Part shown: positions 35,745 through 47,006 of the stretch, piece after piece
Numbering within the stretch: the stretch's first letter is position 1
How the letters are laid out: each line of letters opens with the position of its first letter
Assembly: GCF_945859705.1 (NCBI RefSeq)
Contig: NC_079136.1
Location: 113,232,028 to 113,296,027, forward strand
Length of the DNA stretch: 64,000 bases
Reading direction: 5' to 3'
Origin: Episyrphus balteatus
Taxonomy: Eukaryota; Arthropoda; Insecta; Diptera; Syrphidae
Position numbers and translations under genes: made by a program
Notes under the pieces: generated by a model
Told to the model about the DNA's origin: nothing
The model's input: the letters and a program-made list of their open reading frames with translations, nothing else
Databases searched by the model: none

Positions 35745-37367
35745 GGCCTATTGCATCAACCACTTTGCATTATGCAACTTTGCACTTTAATTTTGCAACT
35801 TCTGTTGCACCAAACTCCAATTTGCAAAGAGTTTTTTGAAAAGTAAAACAAAAATTCCTTCTTTGCAAGTTTTGTTGCACCAACCTTAAATTTGCAAACC
35901 TCAAAATTCTGAAAAGCGCAAAGTTTTGCCAATTTGGCAAGAATTCTTTGATTTCGTTCCACCAAACAAAAAAAAACTTTGCACGTTCCATTTCAAATTC
36001 TGCAAAGTTTTGCAATTATATGCAAAGACAAAATTTCATTTGCGGATGGCCATTTCTCGTGTAAAGTTGATTTTAAATATGAAAATTTAAAATGATTCGC
36101 TTTGAACGACTTTTTGAAGATGAAGAGTAGGTATAGTAATAGTTACGTGAGTGATGTAAAGTTAAGAATAAATTTTGAAATTAGGAATAATTAACTATTG
36201 GAAATATTTAACTATGGTTAGTATATGAAAACAAGTTGAAGTGACATTAGCCGTTTTTTATTATCACTTGATCCATATAGATCATTACTTAAAATGCATT
36301 ACAACAACTACATGAGATCTTGCTTTTCATCAGGATCACTAATCGTGATCTTGCTTTTCATCTGGATCACGAATCGAAATCTTGCAAGATCTCATGTAGT
36401 TGTTGTAATACATTTTAATTAATGATCTATATGGATCAAGTGATAATAAAAAACGGCTATTGTTAGAATTTGTTGTGTTCTTTTTACAAATCATTTAGGA
36501 ATGATTTGTTGTTAGATAATGTTAAACTGTTAAACGACTATTTTTTTTTATAATAATGCCAATTTCATTACTTTAACCGAAAATCATGTTTTTATTCAAA
36601 ATAAATTTTCTCCCATCATGAAATTTCAAAAACTGCATTTGAAGTTAATTTTCCGATAATTAATAAAAGAAATAAAAATGTTTGAATTGTCTTAAAAACC
36701 AAACATCTAATTTCAAAGATCAACACACTAAACTCATATCATGGAAGAGAGTTGGAAATAGTTAAAAATCGTGGCTATTTGACATTTCAAATAGAATCTA
36801 GGAACGATGTTCAGCTGTCTAATAGTTAAAAATTGTAACTAAAGAAAAGACCATAGTTGGATATTATAAACATAAGTAAACTATGGTAAAATGAAGAAGT
36901 CACCTCTGCTTCATGGCCACATAACCTCCTCTAGAATTCAAAATGTTGCATCATTCAAAGAATGATTGCAATTTAAAGTTAAAATAATGATATTAAAAAT
37001 TCTGTTATTTTTTTCTCTAACCAAATTGCAGCAATGCAACAGTCTAAGTAACTTTAACCAAAAAAATAACAAATGAAAAAGTAAAGTACAACAAAATTTC
37101 AAAAGATATCGTTGGTTAAGTAAAAGCAAAGATTTTAAACTTTTTTAACAAAGAAAAGAAGTTGAAACTATTTACTGCTTTACTTTGCAAATTTTCAAAC
37201 TACGCAAAATTCCATTTTTAGTTGTTGCAACGCCCGCACTTTTTGTTTTGCAAAGAAACTATAAAAAATTGGAAAGTGCAAAGTGGGGCACTTTTAATTT
37301 TTGGTGAAAAGTATTATTTTACAAAGTTGCAAAATGCAAAGTGCAAAGTGGTTGGTGCAATATAGCC
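35745..37367. mobile_element. inner inverted-repeat element rich in TTTGCA motifs
   Basis: The left end begins GGCCTATTGCATCAACCA. The right end, read inward, begins GGCTATATTGCACCAACCA. Both continue CTTTGCA, giving about 45 bp of terminal inverted repeat. CTTTGCA, TTTGCAA and complements recur more than a dozen times in the outer 300 bp on both sides, the style of subterminal repeats bound by a transposase. A third element at 36249-36458 sits inside. No transposase frame is present. Superfamily and TSD are not clear. Confidence 0.6.
36249..36458. mobile_element. innermost MITE with 74-bp inverted repeats
   Basis: Arms 36249-36322 and 36384-36458 are inverted copies starting AGCCGTTTTTTATTATCAC and ending GATCTTGC, near 95% identical by eye. 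The 61-bp loop contains a partly duplicated GATCTTGCTTTTCATC, GGATCAC unit. Flanks show ATT on both sides, a possible 3-bp duplication. The length of 210 bp is typical for a MITE. Confidence 0.8.
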
Positions 37368-37754
37368 ATGGTATATATTTTACTAATGGCATATAATATG
37401 TTGTACCTATATATTTTTGTCATCTTCAGTGCATTCGTTAAAAACTACAAAAGTTCTTGGTTCTTTAATGATTAGTGTTAATACAGCAACCTCGTATCTA
37501 AAATTTTCGGTAAATCGATTGCACTGGAACTCTTAATGCTGTAACCTCGCATCTGAAAAAACGTCTCTTACCTGGAGACCGTAATTTAATACAGGACTGA
37601 AACACATGAAAATCATGCGTGTTGTAAGTTCAAATGAAATGGCATTTAAACATTAGGCTTAAAAAAATTATAGTACGAAATAATAAGTTTTTTTCTTCCT
37701 ACTGAAAACCTATTGAAAAGGAGATACGAGGTTGAGAAAGAAAGACGACGATAT

Positions 37755-38301
37755 CCAAACAAAGATAGAAACAAAAAAAAAATAGCCTATTAGCACTAAT
37801 TCCAAGATTGTACCAGGGTGTTTTTTAGTGCATATCCCAAAATTTCCCCTTTTTTTTTTCAAAAAATACCAATCAAAAAATACCTTCATGCAAAATTTGG
37901 TTCCTCTACCATAACTTTTAAGGGTTTTCTGGTAGTAAGTTTGCAACTGTTATAATAATATGGGTTGACATATGAAAAACTGGTATAACTTTTTTCAGAG
38001 ACTTCAGATTGTCTTGATTTTAGATTTTTTGGCATCAGCATTAAAAAATACCTCGAAAACATGCATCATATGTGTATATAATACCATTGTATATTATTGC
38101 TAATTTTGAAAATCTCCTTTCGCGCTTTGACCTTGAAAATCGCGACTCGTGGACATTAGATTTTTCTAGACTTTTGAGGTACCTATGTTATAGAATGCCA
38201 AAACGAAGATATTGAGCAAAAAAAAAATTCTATTAGCATTCATTCCAAGATTTACCCCTTTTTTCACCTTATTTTACTGTATTAATAAAAATAATTTTTC
38301 A
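37755..38301. other. noncoding DNA
   Basis: Unique AT-rich sequence between the nested palindrome and the next element. The minus-strand 78-codon frame at 37710-37946 is Phe/Lys-rich with no domain. Confidence 0.5.
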
Positions 38302-39355
38302 AATCAAGGGGCACGGTAGTGCCCAGCCAAGTTCTCTAGCAACTTTGGCACTACACCCTTATTTACAGGAAACAACTCAGGCCATTTTCGACCCCCCTCT
38401 AACTTCCACACCAAAGATGCTAGAAATTTCAAACTCGCTACATTTGTTGAGTTCGTCAAAACCAAACACCTCACAAAATTTCAGCTTCCTACGATGAGTA
38501 GTTTCTGAGATATAGGGCTTCAAAAATCGCAAAAACCGTAACTGACTCACTGACTCACTGATTCACTGACTCACTGACAGATCATCAAAATTATGGAGAA
38601 CTTCCCGATATCGTAGAAACTTGAAATCTTACACAGTCATAGGACTTGTGGTGTATACAAAGGAAAAAATCGAAAATTTGAGATTTTCAATTCAGGGGGC
38701 GTGGCATCAGCCCATATTTCCGCTGAATTTTCATCAAATATTATAGAGCACTTCTGATTATCGTAGAATCTTGAAATTTGGTAGAATGGTAGAGTTTGTA
38801 GTTTATACAAAAGAAAAAATTTAAAGTTTGAGAATTTCAGCCAGGGGGCGTGGCAACTGCCCATTTCCGCTGAATTTTCATCAAATATTATAGAGCACTT
38901 CTGATTATCGTAGAATCATGAAATTTGGTAGAATGGTAGAGCTGGTAGTTTATACAAAGGAAACAATTTTAAATTTGAGAATTTCAGCCAGGGGGCGTGG
39001 CAACCGCCCATTTTCACTGAATTTTCATCAAATATAGAGATTTTCAATTCTACAGCCATACCTTGCAAAAAGTAGTGAAATCACAACAAAAACATTACTG
39101 TTAAAAAAGAGCCAAATTCTCCTTTGTTGAAATTATGCTGGCACAAAAAGTATTTTTTAAATATCTTTAAAAATCGTTAATTAAAAGAAAAATTGTCAAG
39201 AGAACAATCAAAATTTTATTGATACGAATTTGAACCCAAACTTTAGAACTTGGTACACTTTTACATCTCAATACTTTTTGTGCCAGCATAATTTCAACAT
39301 AGGAGAACTTGGCTCTTTTTTAACAGTAATTTTTTTGTTGTGATTTGTTTTTTAC
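38302..39355 (+). mobile_element. long copy of the element also found at 13450
   Basis: The ends match the short copy at 13450-13725; the roughly 780-bp centre is unique to this copy. The centre holds an ACTGACTC-type run at 38540-38578, three 148-bp direct repeats (38583-39026) and, near the right end, a 75-bp inverted repeat (39078-39154 with 39269-39345). Subterminal AGCCAAGTTCTC and GAGAACTTGGCT are inverted. The minus-strand 75-codon frame at 38637-38864 follows the 148-bp repeat and is not considered a gene. The family is not recognised and no transposase frame is seen. Confidence 0.7.
38583..39026 (+). repeat. three 148-bp direct repeats with GGGGGCGTGGC
   Basis: Units start at 38583, 38732 and 38879 (steps 149 and 147) and each ends near the next start. 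Shared words are CATCAAATATTATAGAG, ATCGTAGAA, TTGAAAT, TATACAAAGGAAA, AGGGGGCGTGGCA and GCTGAATTT. Units two and three are closest to each other. Confidence 0.9.
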
Positions 39356-39598
39356 ATTAAATTGATTCTTACATTGAAAAATTAAATATTCATGAAAAAT
39401 TTTGTGTCTGTACCTATATCCTATATATTATTATTATTTGGTTGGCAAATATATGCCTCAGCCCTATTGCACAAACAAAAATTAAAAAGCATCATATAGG
39501 TACTTTTCCTGAAGGTCATAACCATAAAACGAATTACAGAGATATGTTCTGTATTTTTTAACAAATAATATAATTTTTTATATTTTTGAATTATATTC

Positions 39599-40100
39599 AT
39601 AGTGTAGCAGGATGCTTATAGTCGTTTGAGATGTCGTGGGGTCTTTCCGAAATAAAACTTTGACACCACAGGATAATTTTAACAAAAAATGTATTTTTAT
39701 TGAACAATCGAAGTTTTAAAAATAATTAACAAAGTCTGGAACTACTTCTATTGAAAGAGTATTACTATGGTGTTCCTTCCCTTTGCTATTATGCGGTTGG
39801 TGTTGCGCAGTTATTACAGAAAGCGTAAGGAAACACTATAATAATACTTTCAGAAAAGTAGGTAGTCAAGGATAAGAAGCGATAAGTGTTACCTTTGATA
39901 TATCTTGTCTCTTTTTTGGTCAGATCGAAAGTAATTTAATTACTCTTTTTATAGCAAGAGAACATTGAAAATTTATAAAATTAAAATAAATAATAATATA
40001 GTCAAAGGCGACATTGATTTCAAACTTTTATAAAAATAAAGTATAAAAATAGGCAAAGGCGGTACTGTATGCTAACAACAATAATGTGTTGTTACAATAG
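39599..40100 (-). mobile_element. solo LTR with 4-bp TSD
   Basis: A 494-bp sequence (39603-40096) starts TGTAGCA and ends TGTTACA, the inverted TG...CA ends of an LTR. It is flanked by ATAG at 39599-39602 and 40097-40100. On the minus strand a TATA-like GCTATAAAAAGAG (complement of 39943-39955) is followed about 250 bp later by AATAAA (complement of 39696-39701), the order expected in an LTR. So the minus orientation is preferred, though a plus-strand AATAAA at 39651 leaves some doubt. No internal retroviral-type region or second LTR is adjacent, so it is a solo LTR left by recombination. The 4-bp TSD suits Ty3/gypsy-type elements. The family is not named. Confidence 0.65.
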
Positions 40101-40232
40101 AAATTTATTTCATTAATCTTTACAAAAGAACATTTTAGGCAAAAGGCTGTACCTTTTTTATTTCCACTATAACAGCTGGAATTCTAAAAATGTACCAAAA
40201 CCATTTTTTTTTTAAATTTTGTCAGGGTTCTC

Positions 40233-40263
<31 letters not shown>

Positions 40264-42168
40264 GCGGTTTCGTAAAAATATTGTTTTATACAAATTCAGT
40301 TTCTTGTAATTAACCCCAAATATTACCGAATAAGCTTCAAAGCACTTTCAGTTTAGCCGTTCAAAATTTTCAGAAAATTGCAAGTCGCCTTCAGTCTACA
40401 TTTTTGCAAACTAAATACACCCGAAGGCAAGTTTTTAGTTTATTATGAGCAAGTCATGCCACATTTGTACCATTTGCTTTCTAAAGAAATCAAGGGTTGA
40501 AATAAAAAAAATTCACCTTATTTACTCTCATTAATTTCTGTTTCGTTCAAGTGACCAAAAAAAAAAAAAAAAAAACTGTTGAAATGTTTTGATAGTGAAA
40601 ATATTTTGGTGATGAAAAACGAAAGACACTCTATTTCCTTTCATTAGATATTTCAGACTTCGTCATCAAAACAGAATGGTTTATACCTTAATTAACATAT
40701 AAACTGTCATCGTGATGATTCACTATGGCGTATGAGTAACATTTTTTTTCATAAACTGTACTTGTACTTATAGTTTGAATAAGTAATTCTTTTCACCCAT
40801 ATCATTAGCCAGCAGTGTAAATCACCTATGCTCAAGAAAACCACAAAAAAAAAAAAACGACAAAGAATAAATGCATGTCCATTTTAACTTTGAGAGAAAA
40901 CTGACTTTTTTTTTGCAAAAAAAAAATTCCATTTTAAATAAACGAATTTTGAGCAATCACCTCAAGCTGTCAATAATTCCTTTCAAAAACAGTTTACCCA
41001 CGCGTTCTTTTTTACATCAGCTGTACAACTAGTGTAGAAACAAATTGCAATCATTTGCAATAAAATTGCAAAAAAAAAAAATAAAACGAAATCCCTTGTC
41101 TCCAACACGGGTTAGTAGTTGGCAAAAGAAATTGTAGCCAAAGAAATAGAATTACGTATCAAAGGACCTTCATGCACTGACTGTGACTACTACTTTTTTT
41201 TTTCTTTCACGTCTTTTAAAGGTTTGTGTTCCGTTTTCTTTGTTTGTGGTGTGTGGTATGTATTTTTTTTTTCTTCATTTTACATTCGTATTCTCTATTT
41301 GTTCTCTTCCAAGTCGTTAGTCCGTTAAAACGGTTTTTTTTTCTTCAGTCAGTATAGAGTTTTTTTTTTTTTTTGTACATTTCCATTGAATGGAGTAAAT
41401 GAAAGGAAACGAGGACGACATGACTTGGTGCGATAGTGGGGCATAGTAATGTTTATGTTCGGTCATATATACGAATTTCTTTTTACTCAAACCTACCTAC
41501 AACTAGTGTAGAACTTTATTGAATGTACTTTCATCATTACATCAGGGAGAGTCTTTTTTTTTGTTTTGTTTTTGTATTTGACATTATTTTGTGTGTGTCT
41601 GAAGTAATAGGTGCGGTGCAGTTTTAATTATTTGACATGAAAGGATATCTACTACATGTCATTAGGGTAGCAATTTCTATGGCAAAATTCGTTTGCATGC
41701 AATTTTATGGTTGTATCACAAGTAATTCATTTTACTGTACCGTTCTTTTTGTGCTGAATCTTATTATTTGAATTAAAATACAATTTTAGTTGAAGGACAT
41801 GGACATTATTGAAGATTGTAAAAGGTTTTTTTTTGTAAATAAAAATTGAAAAAAAAAATTATATTTTAATGAGGATGACATTCATGGAAATAAAATACAT
41901 ACTCTGTAAGCAAGAAAAGGGAAATATTGAACATAAAAAAGTTTTGGCAAAATAAATTAAAATGACAAATATGGTTATTAAGTACAAAATCTTGTAACTA
42001 CGTATTAGTACAGACAAAAATAAGACGAAAATTGAGGGTAGGTACATCTTTCAAAGGTATTTTACAAAATAACGTATTCCTTTTCCACACAATTCTATCT
42101 CTTTCTCCCCAACCCTGATTTTTCTAAGTGAGACCAAAAATATTCCCATTTAAATTTTGAAAATTGAT
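40101..42168. other. noncoding DNA
   Basis: It contains a T-run of 28 at 40236-40263 and A/T homopolymers at 40556-40575, 40846-40857 and 41360-41374. A 69-codon frame at 41119-41328 starts MAKEIVAKEIE but decays into Phe/Val/Tyr-rich low-complexity sequence. No gene is recognised. Confidence 0.5.
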
Positions 42169-42655
42169 GGAATAGTCCAATAGAACACCGTTATTACAAT
42201 GTTTTTGAACCAAGTCAATCGAGCATCTAGTCAAAATGTATGCTTTTCTGAGTTTTATTAGATACTGCACTTTCCCTGCACGAGATACAGGCTTTTGCCC
42301 ATATAAAAAAATAATACACTCATCGAGACCTTTTATTTGAAGTATGTCTGAATGTGTTACACCAATGAGCCACGTCCCATACAAAAGTGTTCTAAAAACC
42401 GAAAAATGCATTGCGTCATGGGTGAAAACTGGTGATGGAATAGCCCAATTGAACTTCCAACACAGTTATGTAATGTTTTTGAAACAATTTAATCGAGCGT
42501 CTTGTCAAAATGTATACTTTTCTGAATTTTATTACATACATTTTTTCACTGCACATTCCCTGCACGAGATACAGACTTGTGCCCATACAAAAAAATAGTA
42601 CACTCATCGAGACCTTTCATTTGATGTATGTCTCAATGCGTTCCACCAATGGGCC
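42169..42655 (+). repeat. tandem duplication, unit about 284 bp
   Basis: Two copies offset by 284 bp share long blocks: CACTCATCGAGACCTTT at 42317 and 42601, TGTATGCTTTTCTGA or TGTATACTTTTCTGA, and CCTGCACGAGATACAG. Identity is roughly 85% by eye. The overlapping frames on both strands (42124-42737) follow the repeat and show no known domain. The second copy ends about 80 bp before the LINE insertion. Confidence 0.8.
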
Positions 42656-42748
42656 AAAATGCGCAGTCTCCTTTCCAACTGATATTGATCTTTTTAACAC
42701 AAAAAGAAAAAAGACGATATTATATTTGAACATTTAACTAAAAAGTAT

Positions 42749-43480
42749 TTACTATACACAAGGGATATCCCAGTTGGGAATCACACCATAATGGCTACTT
42801 TTGCAGATGATACCGCAATTTTGGTACCCGACAAATGTGTCTCTAGGGGAGCAGTAAAGCTGCAATATGCCGTCGACACAGTCAGAGATTGGACCGAAAA
42901 ATGGCGTATCAAACTCAATGAAACAAAATCTTCACATATAAACTTTACAAATAAAAAGATAAACAATATTCCAATATTCATTAATAATCAAGCTGTACCT
43001 TACGCCAATACGGCCAAATACCTTGGAATGACTTTGGATGCAAAGCTAAAGTGGAAAGAGCACATCAAAAAGAAAAGAGAAGAACTAAACTTGAAATATA
43101 GAAAAATGTACTGGTTACTTGGTAACAACTCTGATTTATCAACCCAAAACAAAATAATGCTGTATAATCAAGTACTAAAGCCTGTTTGGACCTATGGTAT
43201 CCAATTATGGGGCTGTACAAAGAAAACAAATACCGAAATCATCCAAAAATTCCAAAACAAAGTCCTTCGTGGAATAGTTAATGCACCCTGGTACATAAGA
43301 AATAGCGATCTACATTGTGACTTACAAATAGAAACGGTTACAGAAGTTGTTAAAAAATACGCTGTATCCCATAATCAGAGACTGCAATGTCATACCAATT
43401 CTGAAATGGTGTCCGTCTTGAATACAAGAAACCATGTTCGAAGATTAAGAAGAACCAAGCCTCATGAGCTTATGGTCTAA
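42749..43480 (+). pseudogene. reverse transcriptase C-terminal fragment (jockey-like ORF2)
   Basis: 243 codons are open from the truncation point to TAA. The fragment begins LLYTRDIPVGNHTIM and at once reaches the catalytic palm box ATFADDTAIL, the FADD form of the YADD motif with both metal-binding Asp residues. It continues with KYLGMTLDAKLKWKEHI, the conserved segment after the palm in jockey-clade enzymes, and ends with a C-terminal region including LKPVWTYGIQLWG and NKVLRGIVNAPWYIRN. In an intact element ORF2 would also encode an endonuclease and the rest of the reverse transcriptase, giving roughly 900 residues. These are missing here, so the product cannot be functional. The first ATG at 42791 is internal to the old frame, not a true start. 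The frame shows no stops or shifts. Confidence 0.9.
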
Positions 43481-43668
43481 AAAAACATGGGAAAGTATTA
43501 AAAGTTTAAACTTCCCCCAAAGTGATTTTACAAAGTTAAGAAAGAAAAATCTGATGTCGATCTCTCAAGATTGGTCCTGATAAAGAGGTGGTTTTAGTGG
43601 TTAAGAGTCCCACACTACTTGGTGTCGAATACTGCCAAGTGTCTTTTGAAGATTTCCTCCCGTCAAAA

Positions 43669-43691
<23 letters not shown>
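43481..43691 (+). other. 3' UTR and poly-A tail of the LINE copy
   Basis: 184 bp of UTR and about 27 A residues. Within it 43590-43640 has tRNA-like words: TGGTTTTAGTGGTTAAGAG resembles an A box, and GGTGTCGAATACTGCC is a weak B-box-like match. The spacing, about 32 bp, is too short for a normal tRNA. Confidence 0.7.
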
Positions 43692-43699
<8 letters not shown>

Positions 43700-43701
43700 G
43701 T

Positions 43702-44292
43702 TTGTTTATATTTATTATAGAAATTGAGGAGAAAAGAAGATAACACAGCCACAAATAAAAAAAGTTCTGACCAGGGAGTGCGACTGTGTTTTACATATAG
43801 TTTTTGAATCGCTGAAACCGTATCCAAAGTCTGTTTTGTCTCATCACGACAGGTTTTCGAGATAACTTCAAAAATGTCACGAAATATGAATGATAATATA
43901 TAATTTAATGCGACTAAATTGGATGAAATATAGACTTTGGTGGTTACCAAATTTAAAGCTCACTTAAAATTTAGCTTAATTTTACACATTTCACCATGCC
44001 AAAAACCAATTTAATAGTTGGGTTTAAGGCTAACGCTCGGTTAAATTTTATGCTTCGGAAATTCTTGAAATTTTCTTGAATTTTTTAAAATATTTTATTG
44101 TTAAAATTAAATTATAGCTGTAACTCATCCATTTCTTTCCCATCAATAAATATAAAATTTTAAACTTCGAAGATTCAAAAGATTTAAAATTTTTCACCGA
44201 AGAAGAATTTGTTTTGTCAAAAATTTTCAATAAAAAAACAATTTTTTTTTAAATGTTTTGACTCATTGGACTCAAACTTATGATGTGATTTA
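43702..44292. other. noncoding DNA
   Basis: Unique AT-rich sequence after the LINE insertion. No gene or repeat is recognised. Confidence 0.5.
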
Positions 44293-44538
44293 GATATGGC
44301 ATTACTATACAAGACTGTTGTAACTCCAATTATTTTTTTTTTTTTGCCTGAGGTGACATCATATCTTACACAATAACTTTATATTTATATATCTAATATT
44401 TTAAATAATTGCTGAATAGTTAATTGCATTATTTTTATAAAGGAACTTGATAAAATTTTTTTTTTTATAATTTGGAACTTCGAGAAATTTTTTTTTTTTT
44501 TTTTAGTTACAACAGTTTTGTAATACTAGTGCGATATG
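44293..44538. repeat. inverted-repeat element, about 246 bp
   Basis: Ends 44293-44327 and 44505-44538 are inverted, with GATATGGCATTACTATACAA, then ACTGTTGTAACT, on the left and a diverged match on the right. Identity is about 80% by eye. The interior is T-rich. It is probably an old MITE; no TSD is clear. Confidence 0.5.
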
Positions 44539-44795
44539 TTATCCTAGAGTTTCTTGCTTATTTATCTAGCACTGAAGTGACGGTTCTACTGCTCAAGTTG
44601 CTAATTTATTACTCAAGATAGGTAGGTATAGTCCGAATAATAAGTACATAGGTATGCTTCGAAAAACAATGACAGAAAATTTAAAAAATCATACCTCGAA
44701 AACCTATCCAAAAACGTTTTATTATAAATGATTTTCTTTACGAAAAGTATAATGGCACTTGGTGTCAGAAAATGTTTAATTTAGTAAGGTAACTT

Positions 44796-45965
44796 ACTCC
44801 AGTCAAAGCGTCGGAAAAAAGGGCCTCACCTTGCGCAGAGAGGCACTGTCAGCTTTTATTTCATGGATCGATAGGGGTATATTTAAAAGGCTTAAACCCA
44901 ATTTCTCACCACCTGATCATTCTTATTAGCGGAGTTATTCACAAAATTGCATTTTTTTTGGGATATTTTACTTCTAAGCTAATTTCTTTGCTCCAGATTG
45001 TCGTAGACCAAAAAATAAACATGCATTCTCTTCCTTATAATATTTTCTATTGTTGTATGTAATTTAATTGTATTTGAGTGAGTAAATACAAAATGGCAGC
45101 CATCATTTAAAGTCAAATTCTTGTTGTTAAAAAACACATTTTTGTCATTATTTCGAAAAAAGCTTATATCATGATTAACATTTTTTTTTGGGTCGTAGAG
45201 AGCTATTTTTTTTTTTAAATTGTAGATAATTTAAAGGGCTACATCAGTAATTTATTTTCTTAGCCAATACTTGCACCGTTTACAAAATAATAAGGCAAGA
45301 GTTTGCTAAACAAAAAAACGTCTTTGACTTAATATTACTTATTTTTTATTTGTTTCAACAAAAATAATGTGCATTAAATTGATAGAAAATGTTGTAACGA
45401 ACAATCAATAGCTTTATTTTCTGTCGTAGGACATTCTGAAGCCGAGTTATTCCCAAAAAACGATATTTTTGGGTGTTTTCGCACCGGTTTTGCATGCGTT
45501 CATTTATCAATTGCTCGGCCATCTTTGGTGATAAAGAGCTGATTTTTTCTGTTAAATGCAGGACATGAATAGGGCTACAAAATAAATAAGAAAAATGTTA
45601 ATCATGACATAAGCTTTTTTCGAAATAATGACAAAAATGTGTTTTTTAACAACAAGAATTTGACTTTAAATGGCTGCCATTTTGTATTTACTCACTCAAA
45701 TACAATGAAATTACATACAACGATAGCAAATATTATAAGGAAGAGAATGCATGTTTATTTTTTGGTCAACAACAATCTGGAGCAAAGATATTAGCTTAGA
45801 AGTAAAATATCCCAAAAAATGCATTTTTGCGAATAACTCCGCTAATAAGAATGATCAGGTGGTGAGAAATTGGGGTTAAGCCTTTTAAATATACCCCTAT
45901 CGATCCATGAAATAAAAGCTGACAGTGCCTCTCTGCGCAAGGTCAAATGACGCTTTGACTGGAGT
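44796..45965. mobile_element. foldback element, arms about 390 bp
   Basis: The left arm 44796-45184 and right arm 45592-45965 are inverted copies, sharing for example ACTCCAGTCAAAGCGTC at the outer ends and TTGCGCAGAGAGGCACTGTC further in. They differ by scattered substitutions and small indels, such as an extra block GGAAAAAAGGGCC on the left. The spacer is about 407 bp of AT-rich sequence without a frame. No transposase and no certain TSD. It could be a non-autonomous foldback transposon or an old inverted duplication. Confidence 0.75.
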
Positions 45966-47006
45966 ATAGGTTAACAAAAAAAAAAACAATTTTCGAAATT
46001 TTGTACCTATTTGAAAAGTTATTTTTCAAAAGCTTTTTCTTGGAAGTCCTTTATTTCATAATTGAGCAATAGCGAAGTTCTAAGCTTTCGAAAAAGTTTT
46101 TTTAGTTATTTTAGTAAGGGCCTTTGTTTTTTAATATTTAATTTTTTTTTATAGTTTTTTTTTTTTTTCATAAAATTGCCCCTCAATTGTTTTTCTTGTC
46201 TCGCGGACACCTATGGAGCCCAACTATACGCTTAAGAGATATATTTTATTTTGTATTCAAACATGGAGAGTAAAAATGTTTTTAAATCAGGGAAAATGTA
46301 TTTATTCCCAACACATGGCAGCCCTGACTCCTGCCTGACAGTTACATGGTACTGACAAGTATTTTTATCACTTAAATTATTTACGAAATAAAAGAAATAC
46401 ATATATTACAATCATTAAACTTTTGCAAATTGTTAGCAATACATATAAATAGCTTTTATATAAACGCGAACAGGATGACCAAATAAATTGTTTTTATTTA
46501 AGTTTAACTAAAAACCTAGTGAACAAAATATGGAAAGTTCAAAAGATTGTTTCAAAAATAAATTGAAGATAAGTTTAACAGTCAAGATTTACCACTTTCG
46601 CAGTTAAGCTTTAATTGCTTTATAATACCCTTTAGCTGATTTTTCATCAAAAGCCGACGCGACTCTCAAATTAGTGTAGAAACAAACAGAAAGGAAATAA
46701 GTAACATAAAAAACAAATGTTATCGATATTTTAATGGATTTCAAAATCCCGTGGGCTATCCCTTTTCCAAAAATACAGCTTTCCTTCATCATCTCTCTAT
46801 AGCGAAACATGACACAAAAAATATACCCACCATATCCTTTTCATTTTTTCTTTATATTTAAACAACACGTACAATATGTTTCCTTATATCACCTGGATTA
46901 CATGAAAACAAAACACATATTTACAAAAAAAAAAAAGAAAACAATTTTATAACCTGCCACGCCCCATTGCGTCTCTCAGGAGTGTCTAAGTTAAGGAAAC
47001 TCCGTT
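45966..47006. other. noncoding DNA with one short minus-strand frame
   Basis: A 68-codon minus-strand frame (46604-46810) has a hydrophobic stretch ITFVFYVTYFLSVCFY, then a signal-cleavage-like VASA and a charged tail ending KGYYKAIKA. It resembles a small secreted peptide precursor, but no splice signals, family or upstream features support it. The rest is AT-rich noncoding DNA. Confidence 0.3.

Larger units (their letters stand above)
35176..37754. mobile_element. outer palindromic element of a nested set
   Basis: The ends 35176-35209 and 37721-37754 are inverted copies (ATATCGTCG, then TTTCTCAACCTCGTATCT on the left). The motif AACCTCGTAWCT or its complement recurs several times inside each end (35368-35445, about 37488-37560), forming local hairpins. 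The middle is occupied by a second inverted-repeat element at 35745-37367. There is no coding capacity. Exact ends and a TSD were not established. Confidence 0.5.
42737..43701 (+). mobile_element. 5'-truncated jockey-like non-LTR retrotransposon with TSD
   Basis: The element spans 42747-43691. A perfect 10-bp target-site duplication ACTAAAAAGT flanks it at 42737-42746 and 43692-43701. It ends in a poly-A tail of about 27 (43665-43691). It carries only the 3' part of ORF2 and a 184-bp 3' UTR, so it is a typical dead-on-arrival LINE copy. The intact TSD, uninterrupted frame and long A-tail point to a fairly recent insertion. Clade assignment rests on the FADD box and the downstream LKPVWTYGIQLWG-type sequence. 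Confidence 0.9.

Noticed and set aside
42124..42737. Frames of 63-95 codons on both strands
   Set aside because: They follow the two copies of the 284-bp tandem duplication and occur on both strands, with no known domain.
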